From the NCBI RefSeq assembly GCF_021545785.1, contig NZ_CP079801.1:620001-684000 (forward strand): 64,000 nucleotides of DNA. Reading direction: 5' to 3'. Origin of the DNA: Halopseudomonas maritima. GTDB taxonomy: Bacteria; Pseudomonadota; Gammaproteobacteria; Pseudomonadales; Pseudomonadaceae. Under the pieces are notes generated by a model, which worked only from the letters and a program-made list of their open reading frames with translations, was not told the DNA's origin and ran no database searches. The position numbers were made by a program, and so were the translations under genes. Shown here one piece after another: positions 11,727 through 23,267 of this stretch; position 1 is the stretch's first letter; each line of letters opens with the position of its first letter.

Positions 11727-12326
11727 TCAGAGAATCTGGGTACGGCCCGCGAGTGCGTGGGCCAGTGTACCGCCGTCGATGTACTCCAGCTCACCACCCA
11801 GCGGTACGCCATGGGCGATGCGAGACACCTTGATACCACGGGGGCGCAGCAAGCCGGCGATGTAATGCGCGGTTGCCTCGCCCTCTACGGTCGGATTGGT
11901 TGCCAGAATGACTTCCGTCACCGCGCGCCCCTCCAGACAATCGAGCAGTGCTGGCACACCAATCTCTTCCGGCCCCATGCCATCAAGCGGCGACAGGTGC
12001 CCCTTGAGCACAAAGTAGCGGCCCTGATAGCCGCCAGCCTGCTCCACCGCCCAGACATCAGCCGGGCTCTGCAATACGCAGAGCAGACTGTCGTCGCGGC
12101 GCGGATCACTGCACAGCGAGCAGATATCGGTCTCGCTCAGCGTCCGACAGCGGGTGCAGTAGCCCACGCCGTCAATGGCAGACTGCAGCGCCTGCGCCAG
12201 ATGAGCCGCCGCCGCACGATCACGCTCCAGCAAGTGCAAGGCCATGCGCTGGGCCGTCTTGGGGCCGACGCCCGGCAGGCCGCGCAGAGCGTCGACCATT
12301 TGCCGGATAAGCGGACTGAAGGCCAT
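11727..12326 (-). CDS. recR: Recombination mediator protein RecR
   Basis: With RecF and RecO it loads RecA at gaps coated with single-strand binding protein. The 199-residue product has the helix-hairpin-helix (LRGLPGVGPKTAQRMALHLL), a four-cysteine zinc finger (CTRCRTLSETDICSLC) and a Toprim domain (SPLDGMGPEEIGV and ATNPTVEGEAT). It is the last gene of the conserved dnaX-ybaB-recR operon and starts 3 bases after the ybaB stop codon. Confidence 0.97.
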   Translation of the reverse strand: MAFSPLIRQMVDALRGLPGVGPKTAQRMALHLLERDRAAAAHLAQALQSAIDGVGYCTRCRTLSETDICSLCSDPRRDDSLLCVLQSPADVWAVEQAGGYQGRYFVLKGHLSPLDGMGPEEIGVPALLDCLEGRAVTEVILATNPTVEGEATAHYIAGLLRPRGIKVSRIAHGVPLGGELEYIDGGTLAHALAGRTQIL

Positions 12327-12329
12327 GGA

Positions 12330-12656
12330 TCAGAACGGCATCTTGAAGCCGTCGGGCAGGTTCATGCCCCCGGTGAAGCCGGCCATCTTTTCCTGGTTGG
12401 TCTGCTCAAGCTTGCGCACCGCATCGTTGATAGCGGCTGCGATCAGGTCTTCGAGCACTTCTTTGTCTTCCTGCATCAGGCTGTCGTCAATGCTGACACG
12501 ACGCACATCGTGGCGGCCGGTCATCAGCACGGAGACCAGGCCCGCGCCAGACTGGCCGGTGATTTCCATGTTGGCCAGCTCTTCCTGCATCTTGGCCATC
12601 TTTTCCTGCATTTGCTGGGCCTGCTTCATCAGGCCTGCCATGCCACCTTTCATCAT
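12330..12656 (-). CDS. ybaB: YbaB/EbfC family nucleoid-associated protein
   Basis: A 108-residue DNA-binding protein with the characteristic glycine-methionine-rich N-terminus (MMKGGMAGLMKQAQQMQEKM), a central GLVSVLMTGRHDVRRVSID sheet, and the closing GMNLPDGFKMPF. EbfC dimers bind DNA with loose specificity. It lies between dnaX (17 bases upstream) and recR (3 bases downstream) in the usual order. Confidence 0.95.
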   Translation of the reverse strand: MMKGGMAGLMKQAQQMQEKMAKMQEELANMEITGQSGAGLVSVLMTGRHDVRRVSIDDSLMQEDKEVLEDLIAAAINDAVRKLEQTNQEKMAGFTGGMNLPDGFKMPF

Positions 12657-12673
12657 GACGCTATCCTCGTAGT

Positions 12674-14752
12674 TCAGTTGGCGGGTGCATCCAATGGACG
12701 GATGCTTCCTTCACAGATATGGGCAGCAAAGTCGCTTTGCAAGCGTTGCACCAGGGTATCGGTGGCAATGCTCTGCTCGGCAGCGCGCTGTCGGGCCGCC
12801 TTGCGCCGGGCGGCGGCTACGGCCGGCGTTTCCTGGGTGGGCGCAGCCACCTCAACCAGCAGTTGCACCGGTTGCTCCTGCACCGTGCTAATAGCCTGTT
12901 CCAGGCGCTTGCGGTGATTCTCGTTGTACAGCGCACTATGCCCCGGGTCCAGATGCAAGGTCCAATTGCCCTGCTCACGGCCGACCAGCTGACAATGCGC
13001 GGCAATGCTCTGGGTCAGACCGCTCAGCCCCAGGCGCTCGAACAGGGCCAGCCAGTCGGCGGCGAGTCCGGTGGCCGGCGGCAAATCACTGATGGCGTCC
13101 TGTGCTTCTTCCGCAGCGGCCTGCTGTTCGGTATCCGGCAGCTGCCAGTCATCCATATATTGGGCGACGTCCAGGTCGTCATCATCGCCCTCAGCCATCC
13201 CACTGTCATCCGGCGGCGGGCCGTCCATCCAGTCAGCGGGCGGCTCATCCTGCGGCGGTTTGACCGGCGTGGTCGAACTGATCGGGTGGCTGACCGGGTC
13301 AGGCTTGGCTTGTACCGCTTCGGGCGCGGGCTCCGGCTCGGGCATGGCTGGCTTAGCCTGAGCAACATCGGGCTCAGCAACGGCGGCTGGCGGCTCGGCG
13401 GCAGGGACAGCTTCCGGTGCAGGTGCAGGTGCAGGTGCAGGTGCAGGTGCAGGTGCAGGTGCAGGTGCAGGTGCAGGTGCAGGTGCAGGTGCAGGTGCAG
13501 GTGCAGGTGCAGCAGGATTAGATGCGGCAGAGGCAACAGGCGCAACAGCCGACGCTGTTGCTGCCTGGGCTGTCTCGGGTTCAGTCTTGGCCGGACTGGA
13601 CCCCGCCGGCTTTTCCGGCACATCACCCGGCGGCACCACCTGGCCAGTCGGCCGCACATCCGCCAGCGTACCAGGCCGGAAGGCCAGCATCCGCAGCAGC
13701 GCCATCTCCAGGCCGCCACGCGGCTCCGGCGCCAGCGGCAAGTCACGACGCCCATGCAGTGCCAGTTGATAGAACAGCTGCACGTCCTCGGCGCTGACCT
13801 GTCCGGCCAGCGCCAGCACACGCTGCTGGTCACCCAGGCTGTTGTCGGTTGCCTCAGGCACTACCTGGGCCATGGCGACGCGCTGCAAGGTTGAAATCAG
13901 CTCGGCCAACACACCGGAAAAGTCGGCGCCCTGCTCTGCCAGCTCAGCCACCGCCGCCATCAGCGCACGTGCGTCACCAGCAATCAGCGCTTCCAGTACG
14001 GAAAACACCTGGCCATGGTCAATGGTGCCCAGCATGTTGCGCACTTCGGCCACCTGCAACTGGCCATTACCAAAGGCAATGGCCTGGTCAGTCAGGCTCA
14101 GCGCATCACGCATCGAGCCATCGGCGGCACGCCCCAGCAGCCACAGCGACTCCTGGTCAAAGCCGATCTGCTCCTCGCCAAGCACGTGCTGAAGGTGCTC
14201 AACCACCTTTTCCGGCGGCATGTTCTTCAGGGAAAACTGCAAGCAACGCGACAGGATAGTGACCGGCAACTTTTGCGGGTCCGTGGTGGCCAACAGGAAC
14301 TTGACGTGCTCGGGCGGCTCTTCCAGCGTTTTCAGCAGTGCGTTGAAACTGTGGCTGGAGAGCATGTGCACTTCGTCGATCAGATAGACCTTGAAGCGCC
14401 CCCGCGTTGGCGCGTACTGCACGTTTTCCAGCAGTTCACGTGTGTCCTCTACCTTGGTGCGGCTGGCTGCGTCGACCTCAATCAGGTCAACAAAGCGGCC
14501 CTGATCAATCTCCAGACAAGATGAACACGTACCGCAGGGTTCCGAGCTGACACCGGCCTCGCAGTTAAGACATTTGGCGAGAATACGCGCAATAGTGGTC
14601 TTGCCGACACCGCGTGTACCAGTAAACAGATAGGCATGGTGCAGACGGTTGTTGTCGAGCGCGTTGATCAGCGCCTGCAACACATGGGTCTGGCCGACCA
14701 TTTCACGGAACAGGCGCGGACGCCATTTGCGGGCAAGTACCTGATAACTCAT
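12674..14752 (-). CDS. dnaX: DNA polymerase III subunit tau/gamma
   Basis: Clamp-loader ATPase that also ties the two core polymerases and helicase together. The 692-residue product begins MSYQVLARKWRP and has Walker A GTRGVGKT, a zinc module (CLNCEAG, CGTCSSC), DEVHMLS Walker B and the sensor arginine region ILSRCLQF. A long proline- and alanine-rich linker (about residues 380-530) precedes the C-terminal tau domain that binds polymerase alpha. Within it, 16 perfect Ala-Pro dipeptides come from a hexanucleotide repeat. I chose 14752 over the longer frame from 14785 because the protein then begins like other DnaX proteins. I saw no A-AAA-AAG slippery site. Confidence 0.96.
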   Translation of the reverse strand: MSYQVLARKWRPRLFREMVGQTHVLQALINALDNNRLHHAYLFTGTRGVGKTTIARILAKCLNCEAGVSSEPCGTCSSCLEIDQGRFVDLIEVDAASRTKVEDTRELLENVQYAPTRGRFKVYLIDEVHMLSSHSFNALLKTLEEPPEHVKFLLATTDPQKLPVTILSRCLQFSLKNMPPEKVVEHLQHVLGEEQIGFDQESLWLLGRAADGSMRDALSLTDQAIAFGNGQLQVAEVRNMLGTIDHGQVFSVLEALIAGDARALMAAVAELAEQGADFSGVLAELISTLQRVAMAQVVPEATDNSLGDQQRVLALAGQVSAEDVQLFYQLALHGRRDLPLAPEPRGGLEMALLRMLAFRPGTLADVRPTGQVVPPGDVPEKPAGSSPAKTEPETAQAATASAVAPVASAASNPAAPAPAPAPAPAPAPAPAPAPAPAPAPAPAPAPEAVPAAEPPAAVAEPDVAQAKPAMPEPEPAPEAVQAKPDPVSHPISSTTPVKPPQDEPPADWMDGPPPDDSGMAEGDDDDLDVAQYMDDWQLPDTEQQAAAEEAQDAISDLPPATGLAADWLALFERLGLSGLTQSIAAHCQLVGREQGNWTLHLDPGHSALYNENHRKRLEQAISTVQEQPVQLLVEVAAPTQETPAVAAARRKAARQRAAEQSIATDTLVQRLQSDFAAHICEGSIRPLDAPAN
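13416..13511. repeat. Perfect hexanucleotide microsatellite (GGTGCA)x16 inside dnaX
   Basis: Sixteen uninterrupted copies of GGTGCA on the plus strand, coding for Ala-Pro dipeptides on the dnaX strand. Because the unit is six bases, slippage changes linker length by two residues without breaking the frame. Confidence 0.97.
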
Positions 14753-14879
14753 TGGCTCTGTTCGTTTCCGTTCGGTCGAATGCAAGCGGCTAATGTACCC
14801 AAGCCGGCGCTACATTGCGAGCGACAACAGCGTCAGGCTGAGGTAACAGGAAAGGGAATCGGGGGAGATAAAATGGAGG

Positions 14880-14986
14880 CGGCCCCGCAGCCACACCCCG
14901 GCACACGATATGACCGCTGCGGCTGCTCCCTTCCGGGCCTGACCGGGTTCACGGCTGATCATTGCGAGGGGACCGACGGGGCCACC
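14880..14986 (-). ncRNA. ffs: Signal recognition particle RNA (4.5S RNA)
   Basis: The conserved SRP apical domain is readable on the minus strand as GGTCAGGCCCGGAAGGGAGC, followed by AGCC, the internal loop and tetraloop region recognised by Ffh. The ends pair: GGCCCCG near the 5' end with CGGGGCC at the 3' end, which gives the usual rod of about 100 bases. The exact ends are estimated from that pairing. It lies just ahead of dnaX on the same strand, and a sigma-70-like promoter stands upstream. Confidence 0.9.
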
Positions 14987-15016
14987 ATAGCGACCCGAGC
15001 ATGCTCGGGCCGCGCT

Positions 15017-15044
15017 ATTGTAACGGCTTGCGGATAACTTACAA
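15017..15044 (-). promoter_or_regulatory. Sigma-70-like promoter for the 4.5S RNA
   Basis: On the minus strand TTGTAA and TACAAT are separated by 16 bases, ending about 30 bases before the likely mature 5' end of the 4.5S RNA. A perfect 16-bp palindrome, CCCGAGCATGCTCGGG (14994-15009), lies at the expected transcription start and may also end the upstream chemoreceptor transcript. Confidence 0.55.
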
Positions 15045-15047
15045 CCC

Positions 15048-16676
15048 TCAGGTTTGAAAGCGCCCAACCTGTTGCTGCAGGCCAGAGGCCAGCCGTGCGA
15101 GCGCGTTGCTCGCATCACGGCTCTCCTGTGAAGACTGGGCAGCCTGGTTGGAGAGGTCGCGGATGCCGCTGATGTTGCGGGCGATATCTTCGGTCGTCTG
15201 GCTCTGCTCTTCACAGGCCGCGGCAATCTGCGCGGCCATATCGTTGATACGCATCACCGAGGCCGACGTCTCATTCAGTGACGACTCGGTCGCACCTGCC
15301 TTTTCAACGCTCTGCGCTGCCAGCTCGGCGCCGCGCTGCATGACGGCTACCGCCTGGCCGGTGCCCGACTGCAGCTTCTGGATCATCTGCTGAATATCGC
15401 GGGTCGAGTCCTGGGTGCGCGCTGCCAGGGCCCGGACTTCATCGGCCACCACCGCAAAGCCGCGGCCCTGCTCACCGGCCCGTGCCGCCTCAATGGCGGC
15501 GTTCAGCGCCAGCAGGTTGGTCTGCTCGGCGATGCCTTCGATCACACTGAGCACGCCACCGATCTTGTCGGTATCCTGCTCCAGATTGTTGATCACCCCG
15601 GCAGCCTCTTCGACGTCGGCGGCCAGACGGCGCAGGTCATTCATGGTGGCTGACACCACGTCCGAAGCTTCGTGCCCTTGGCGATCGGCCTCGCGGGCCG
15701 CGTCGGCGGTGCTGTGCGCATTGTCGGCGACTTCGTGAATGGCCGCGCTCATTTCGGTGGCAGCAGTACTGACCTGATCAACCGCCATGTACTGATCGTT
15801 GACCAGTTTTTCCTGGCCGGTCGAGATGGCGCTCATCTGCTCGGCCGCCGAGGCGACCTGCAAGGTTGAATCGGCCACCTGACGAATCAGCGTCTGCAGT
15901 TGTTCGAGAAAGGCATTGAAGGCCCGGCTCAGGGCGCCCAGCTCGTCGTTGGAATGCACGACTACGCGCTGGGTGAGATCGCCTTCACCATCGGCAATGT
16001 CACGGATGCGCTGCAACAGCTCGCGCAACGGGCTGGTAATCAGCCCCGGGAAAAACACAATCATCAGCAGACAGACAATGCCGCCCACTACCAGCACCGT
16101 CGCAACACGCGCGTGACTGGCGCTGACATCGGCCGCAGCCTCCCTCTCTTCGGCATCAGCCTGACGGTTGACCAGGCCGGTCATCTGATCAATCAGGTCG
16201 CGTGCGCGAGAGAACTCTTCATAGCCACGCCCGTAGCTGATATCGGAGGCCTGGGCGGCAGCGCCGCTGCGCGCGAGCCTGGCGTTCTCCATGACGGTCG
16301 CCTTCCAGGTAGCAAACGCCCGGGTGAACTCGGCGGCCAACGCCTTGCCCTCGACAGAGTCGGTAGCCTCGCTGTAGCGAGCAATGCGATCGTTGGCCTG
16401 CTGCAGATTGTCGCTCAGCTCGGCGTCCAGCCCGGCGCTGCGTACGCCAGCGATAATGGCCCGCTCTGCGCTCAACGCCTGATACAGATCACGATCAGCC
16501 TCAAGCACCAGACTGCTTTGGGGCAGCAGCTCGGCGGCTACTCGAGTCAACCTCGCCTCCACCGTCGCCAATGCCCAAAACGCGAACACTCCGGACAAGG
16601 CCAGCAACGCCGCAAGGATCAGCAGGGGGATGGTTAACTTCCAACGAAAACTCATATCTCGAATCAGGCTAAGCAT
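15048..16676 (-). CDS. Methyl-accepting chemotaxis protein
   Basis: A 542-residue chemoreceptor. It has a first membrane helix (about 15-37), a periplasmic helical domain of about 150 residues (four-helix-bundle type by length and pattern), a second helix (VLVVGGIVCLLMIVFFPGLI), HAMP, and the long cytoplasmic coiled coil. The hairpin tip that binds CheA/CheW reads IAEQTNLLALNAAIEAARAGE and GRGFAVVADEVRALA. The start at 16676 gives MLSLIRDMSFRWKL; 16655 is an alternative. No CheB/CheR pentapeptide tail is seen at the C-terminus. The ligand is unknown. A FliA-like promoter lies about 210 bases upstream. Confidence 0.93.
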   Translation of the reverse strand: MLSLIRDMSFRWKLTIPLLILAALLALSGVFAFWALATVEARLTRVAAELLPQSSLVLEADRDLYQALSAERAIIAGVRSAGLDAELSDNLQQANDRIARYSEATDSVEGKALAAEFTRAFATWKATVMENARLARSGAAAQASDISYGRGYEEFSRARDLIDQMTGLVNRQADAEEREAAADVSASHARVATVLVVGGIVCLLMIVFFPGLITSPLRELLQRIRDIADGEGDLTQRVVVHSNDELGALSRAFNAFLEQLQTLIRQVADSTLQVASAAEQMSAISTGQEKLVNDQYMAVDQVSTAATEMSAAIHEVADNAHSTADAAREADRQGHEASDVVSATMNDLRRLAADVEEAAGVINNLEQDTDKIGGVLSVIEGIAEQTNLLALNAAIEAARAGEQGRGFAVVADEVRALAARTQDSTRDIQQMIQKLQSGTGQAVAVMQRGAELAAQSVEKAGATESSLNETSASVMRINDMAAQIAAACEEQSQTTEDIARNISGIRDLSNQAAQSSQESRDASNALARLASGLQQQVGRFQT

Positions 16677-16888
16677 AGTGGTTATCACTCTTGTCGCAGA
16701 CGCAGGCAGAAAAAGGCCGCCAAAGGCCGGTTGTTCCCTGAAACAGGCTCGGTCAGCTTCCGCCACACCGACAGCAACCAGGTGCGTAGCCCTGCACCCT
16801 CCGGAAGCGCTAACATCCTCCTTGCGCCCTGTATTACCAGTGCGCAGCACCTGTACCGGTGCGCTTCCGTTGTGTTTCCTTACCTCGG

Positions 16889-16915
16889 TTATCGACCGAA
16901 CCGGCAGCAGCATTA
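16889..16915 (-). promoter_or_regulatory. Possible FliA (sigma-28) promoter for the chemoreceptor gene
   Basis: On the minus strand TAAT, 15 bases, then GTCGATAA, against the consensus TAAA-N15-GCCGATAA (two mismatches in all). The rest of the 301-base gap upstream of the chemoreceptor (16677-16977) shows nothing else I can name. Confidence 0.45.
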
Positions 16916-16977
16916 ACCGTTTTCTGTCACTTTTCCGGCTGTTTTCGGGTTGACCACGAAATACCGTCACCGCGACA

Positions 16978-17895
16978 TCAAAACAGCCAGGCAATCATCA
17001 GCGGGATGTACAGCAGCGCCACCAGAGTGCTCAGCAAGGCGGTACCAGCCACCTGCCTGGGATGGGTATCGAGCAAGGTCGCAATGACCACCGTGTTGGC
17101 GGCGATGGGGGTGATGGAGATCAGCAGTATGGCCTGATAGACGGCCTGCCCATACAGCTGGGTCACATGACTGTCGAACCAGCAGAATGCCAGCGCCATC
17201 AAAGGCCAGCTGACAAACTTGCCAAGCAGCGCCAGCCCGGTAAATCGCAGGTCCCCAGCCAGCCCCTGGAAACTGAGAATACTCATACCGATGATCATCA
17301 TGCCGAACACACTGTAAGCACCACGCAGGTTATCAAACAGCGGAACAAAGGCATCGGGGATCGACAGGCCCGCGCTGTTGAGCAGCACGGCCAGAAAAAA
17401 CGCGTACAACGACGGCAGGCGTGCGACCTTCAGCAGGCAGTCGCGAATACCGAAGCGTCCGCGGGCCGCCAGGTAAAAACCCACCGAGGTTTCAAACAGA
17501 GTAGTGCCCAGCATGCACACGATGTAGATCGACAGCCCCTGCTCGCCGAACAGCAGCAACGCCACCGGAATACCAAAATACCCCGTGTTGCCAGTACCCA
17601 CGGCCAACGGAATCATATTGGCGCCAGCGTTGGGGAACCAGCGCCGCGCCACCAGCAGATGCAGCCAGCCAAGCAGGCTGCACAAGGCAAAGGTCAGAAA
17701 CGGCAACGCAATGACTTCAGGCGACAGCGGCGCCCGCATAACGCCGGCAAAGACGACCGACGGCGTGACGATATACATCATGATGCCGGCTATGTGGCGA
17801 CCACTGGCCTCTAGATAGCGACCAGCCAGCCACCCAAGGCCAACCGTCACATACAGCGGCAGCAGTTTGTACAGCAGGGCAAACGCGGCGAGCAT
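16978..17895 (-). CDS. AEC family transporter (auxin efflux carrier fold)
   Basis: A 305-residue membrane protein with ten helices in two inverted halves. The second helix group carries TGNTGYFGIPVALLLFGEQG, the crossing-helix motif of AEC and bile-acid-type carriers. Bacterial AEC members move organic acids or malonate, but the substrate cannot be read. I start at 17895 (MLAAFALLYKLLP); the longer frame to 18039 runs into tpm. It starts 8 bases after the tpm stop, so the two are probably cotranscribed. Confidence 0.85.
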   Translation of the reverse strand: MLAAFALLYKLLPLYVTVGLGWLAGRYLEASGRHIAGIMMYIVTPSVVFAGVMRAPLSPEVIALPFLTFALCSLLGWLHLLVARRWFPNAGANMIPLAVGTGNTGYFGIPVALLLFGEQGLSIYIVCMLGTTLFETSVGFYLAARGRFGIRDCLLKVARLPSLYAFFLAVLLNSAGLSIPDAFVPLFDNLRGAYSVFGMMIIGMSILSFQGLAGDLRFTGLALLGKFVSWPLMALAFCWFDSHVTQLYGQAVYQAILLISITPIAANTVVIATLLDTHPRQVAGTALLSTLVALLYIPLMIAWLF

Positions 17896-17902
17896 CGAGG
17901 CC

Positions 17903-18553
17903 TCAGGCAGAAATGAGATAGACCCGTTCAACCAGTGACTGCATACCCTGGCTGGCGAAAACCGCGTGGTCAGCCAGTACGTCCTGCTCATCCAGCACGT
18001 CGATACGGCAGCCGTGATACAGCGCCCGTACCTCCGCATCCGGTACGCTGAAAGGCGGACCGGGGCGCTGCTCCTGAGGATAGTCCAGGGTCACCAGCAG
18101 CATTTTCCAGCCCTCCGGCAACAGGTTGCGCAACTGGGCGACATAACGCTCTCGCATGGCCGGTGGCAACGCGATCAGGGCCGCGCGATCATACACCGCC
18201 GCCACACCGGCAAGGTGCTCCGCCTGCAAGGCAAAGTAATCACCGCACAACAGCTCAAAGCCGGTACCCCGCGCTACGGCAAAGTCGCCCTCATGGCTCC
18301 ACGCCAGCGCCAGCCCGTGTTCAGCATCAAAGGCCTCTAGGGCGCTGCGCGCCAGCTCAACACCCAGCACCGAGTGCCCCTGCGCACGCAGCCACAACAG
18401 GTCAAGCGACTTGCCGCACAGCGGCACCAACACAGACTCTGCGCCAGTCAGCGCCAGACGCGGCCACCACTGCTGCAACAGCGGATTGGTTGCCGCCTTG
18501 TGAAAGCCGATTTCTCCCAGTTGCCAGCGCTGCTGCCAGAATGCTGCGTCCAT
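17903..18553 (-). CDS. tpm: Thiopurine S-methyltransferase
   Basis: A SAM-dependent methyltransferase of 216 residues. In Pseudomonas, Tpm methylates selenium and tellurium oxyanion derivatives as well as thiopurines. Visible are the N-terminal FWQQRWQLGEIGFH motif typical of the family, VLVPLCGKSLDLLWL (SAM loop), and VYDRAALIALPPAMRERY. The start at 18553 is favoured by GAGGTGATT before the ATG. It is followed closely by the AEC transporter and is divergent from the antiporter gene. Confidence 0.93.
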   Translation of the reverse strand: MDAAFWQQRWQLGEIGFHKAATNPLLQQWWPRLALTGAESVLVPLCGKSLDLLWLRAQGHSVLGVELARSALEAFDAEHGLALAWSHEGDFAVARGTGFELLCGDYFALQAEHLAGVAAVYDRAALIALPPAMRERYVAQLRNLLPEGWKMLLVTLDYPQEQRPGPPFSVPDAEVRALYHGCRIDVLDEQDVLADHAVFASQGMQSLVERVYLISA

Positions 18554-18662
18554 AATCACCTCACTGCTTACAATGCATTGACTATACAGTATTTTTTTTA
18601 CTGCTCCGGGGCATAGACGATATAGTGCAAAGGTTCGGGTAACCCGCCGTCGAGTCACCTCC

Positions 18663-20405
18663 ATGGACTATATCAACACCCTATTTCTGATCGGTGCCGT
18701 GCTGCTCTGTTTCAGCGTGCTGGCCAGCTCGCTGTCATCGCGGCTGGGCATTCCGCTGCTGTTGATCTTTCTGATCATCGGCATGCTTGCCGGGGTCGAC
18801 GGTATTGGCCGCATCCAATTCGAAGACGCCAACACCGCGTTTGTCATCGGCAGCTTGGCGCTGGCCATAATTTTGCTCGATGGCGGCATGCGCACCCGGG
18901 TCGAGAATTTCCGCGTGGGTCTATGGCCAGCCATGTCGCTGGCCAGCGTCGGAGTGCTGATCAGCGCGGCGTTAACCGGTGCCCTTACTGCCTGGATTCT
19001 GGAGCTGCACTGGCTTCAGGGCCTGCTACTGGGCGCGATTGTCGGCTCAACTGACGCGGCGGCGGTGTTCTCTCTACTACAGGGCAAAGGGCTGAATCTC
19101 AAGCAACGCGTGGGTGCCACTCTGGAGATCGAATCGGGGTCAAACGACCCGATGGCCATTTTCCTGACCATCACCCTGGTCGAGATGCTCGCCAACGGGC
19201 AAACCAGCTTCAGCTGGTCTTTCGCCCTGCTGCTGATCGAGCAGTTCGGTATTGGCGCCCTGTGCGGTCTGGCCGGCGGCTTCGGACTGGTCTGGCTGGT
19301 CAATCGTGTCACCCTGCCAGCTGGCCTTTATCCCCTGCTGATTACCAGTGGCGCCATCATGGTCTTTGCCGCCACCAACAAGATCGGCGGCAGCGGCTTT
19401 CTGGCTATCTATCTGACCGGCCTGATATTGGGCAACAACCGTGTGCGCAACCTGCAGAATATCCTGCAGGTGCAGGACGGCATGGCCTGGCTCAGCCAGA
19501 TTGGCATGTTCCTGATGCTCGGCCTGCTGGTGACGCCGAGCGAAATGGTCATCATCGCCCTGCCGGCCGTGCTGATCGCGCTGTTCCTGATTTTTGTCGC
19601 CCGCCCCATCGCGGTGCTCATCTGTCTGGCGCCCTTCGTTTTCTCCTGGCGCGAGCGGCTGTTTATCGCCTGGGTAGGCCTGCGTGGTGCGGTGCCAATC
19701 ATTCTCGCCATCTTCCCGCTGCTGGCGGGCCTGGAACAGGCGCAGCTGCTGTTTAACCTGGCCTTCGTGGTGGTGCTGGTGTCACTGCTGTTGCAAGGCT
19801 CCTCGCTGCCACTCGCCGCGCGCCTGTGCAAGGTAGAGATTCCGCCCCAGCCAGAGCCGCTGCAACGAACCAGCCTGGACACCGCTATTGACGGCGACTT
19901 TGAACTACTGGTGTACCAGTTAGACAACGCCAACTGGTGTGTCGGCGTGGCCCTGCGCGACCTGAAAATGCCCCACGACACCCGCATTGCCGCGCTATTT
20001 CGCGGTGACCACCTGCTGCATCCGACCGGAAGTACCCAACTCGCCCTGGGCGATGTGCTCTGCGTGGTGGGCCGCCCGCGCGACCTGCCGGCCCTGTCCA
20101 AGCTGTTCAGCAAGGCGCAGCCGCCGCGGCGACTTGAGAGCCGCAGCTTCTTCGGGGACTTTATCCTTGAAGGCGAGGCGCAGCTTGGCGAAGTGGGCAA
20201 GTTCTACGGTATTGCCGTGCCCGAGGGCATGCGCGAGCTCACCCTGGCGGCCTTCTTCAGCCGACAGTTCGGCGGACATCCGGTGGTAGGCGACCAGATC
20301 GAATGGGAGGGCCACACCTGGGTAGTGGCGGCAATGGACAACGACTGGATCCTCAAGGTGGGCCTCAAACTCGGCAACGGCGGAGGGCCGGTCCTGGGGT
20401 TCTAG
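18663..20405 (+). CDS. cvrA: Potassium/proton antiporter, CvrA/NhaP2 type
   Basis: A CPA1-family antiporter of 580 residues that exchanges cytoplasmic K+ (or Na+) for protons and is used in osmotic adaptation. About 12 membrane helices fill residues 1-390, with GSTDAAAVFSLLQGKGLN and IESGSNDPMAI carrying the essential aspartates. A TrkA-C-like regulatory domain (about 410-490) and a CorC/HlyC-like domain (about 495-575) follow, which is the NhaP2 arrangement. It stands alone, divergent from tpm with a 109-base gap. Confidence 0.9.
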   Translation: MDYINTLFLIGAVLLCFSVLASSLSSRLGIPLLLIFLIIGMLAGVDGIGRIQFEDANTAFVIGSLALAIILLDGGMRTRVENFRVGLWPAMSLASVGVLISAALTGALTAWILELHWLQGLLLGAIVGSTDAAAVFSLLQGKGLNLKQRVGATLEIESGSNDPMAIFLTITLVEMLANGQTSFSWSFALLLIEQFGIGALCGLAGGFGLVWLVNRVTLPAGLYPLLITSGAIMVFAATNKIGGSGFLAIYLTGLILGNNRVRNLQNILQVQDGMAWLSQIGMFLMLGLLVTPSEMVIIALPAVLIALFLIFVARPIAVLICLAPFVFSWRERLFIAWVGLRGAVPIILAIFPLLAGLEQAQLLFNLAFVVVLVSLLLQGSSLPLAARLCKVEIPPQPEPLQRTSLDTAIDGDFELLVYQLDNANWCVGVALRDLKMPHDTRIAALFRGDHLLHPTGSTQLALGDVLCVVGRPRDLPALSKLFSKAQPPRRLESRSFFGDFILEGEAQLGEVGKFYGIAVPEGMRELTLAAFFSRQFGGHPVVGDQIEWEGHTWVVAAMDNDWILKVGLKLGNGGGPVLGF

Positions 20406-20436
20406 GAGACGCTTTGACGCAGGCACAAGCTCCCGC

Positions 20437-20467
20437 TTGACCTTCACATGATGTCAGGGTTCATGCT
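20437..20467 (+). promoter_or_regulatory. CueR-type copper promoter/operator for copA
   Basis: TTGACC (-35) and CATGCT (-10) are 19 bases apart, the long spacer typical of MerR-family activated promoters. The spacer holds the imperfect dyad ACCTTCACATGATGTCAGGG, close to known CueR sites. It ends about 30 bases before the copA start. CueR is encoded in the same operon. Confidence 0.75.
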
Positions 20468-20497
20468 GCAATGAAGTCAACAGCACGGGAGCAGACC

Positions 20498-22866
<2,369 letters not shown>

Positions 22867-22870
<4 letters not shown>

Positions 22871-23259
22871 ACATAAGCCAGGCCGCCACGGCCAGCGGCC
22901 TCAGCCCGCGCATGATTCGGCACTACGAGAAAATCGGCCTGCTGCCGGCACCGTCGCGCAGCGAGGGCGGTTATCGCCAGTACGGCGATAGGGAGCTGCA
23001 CACACTGGGGTTTATCCAGCGTGCACGGCGGCTGGGTTTTAGCATGGAGCAGATCGCGCGTCTTTTGCAGCTATGGCAGGACCGTTCGCGCTCCAGCGCC
23101 GAGGTCAAAGCGTTGGCCGCTGAGCACCTGGAAGAGCTGGAGGCGCGTATCGCAGACCTGCAGGCCATGCACGCCAGTCTGGCGCAATTGGCCGATTGCT
23201 GTCAGGGTGATCACCGTCCAGACTGTCCGATTATCAACTCACTGGCCAGCCCCCGCTGA
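22867..23259 (+). CDS. cueR: Copper-responsive MerR-family regulator CueR
   Basis: A 130-residue MerR-type activator. It has an N-terminal winged helix (MNISQAATASGLSPRMIRHYEKIGLLP), a dimerisation helix (about 80-110), and a metal loop CCQGDHRPDCP whose two cysteines spaced eight residues apart match the Cu(I) site of CueR. Start at 22867 overlaps the copA stop, so it is translationally coupled to its target. The long-spacer promoter upstream of copA is its likely binding site. Confidence 0.93.
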
Positions 23260-23267
23260 GACACCCC

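Noticed and set aside
12674..14752. Programmed frameshift site in dnaX for a gamma subunit
   Set aside because: I looked for an A-AAA-AAG-type slippery run followed by a hairpin and found none; a short form, if made, must arise another way.
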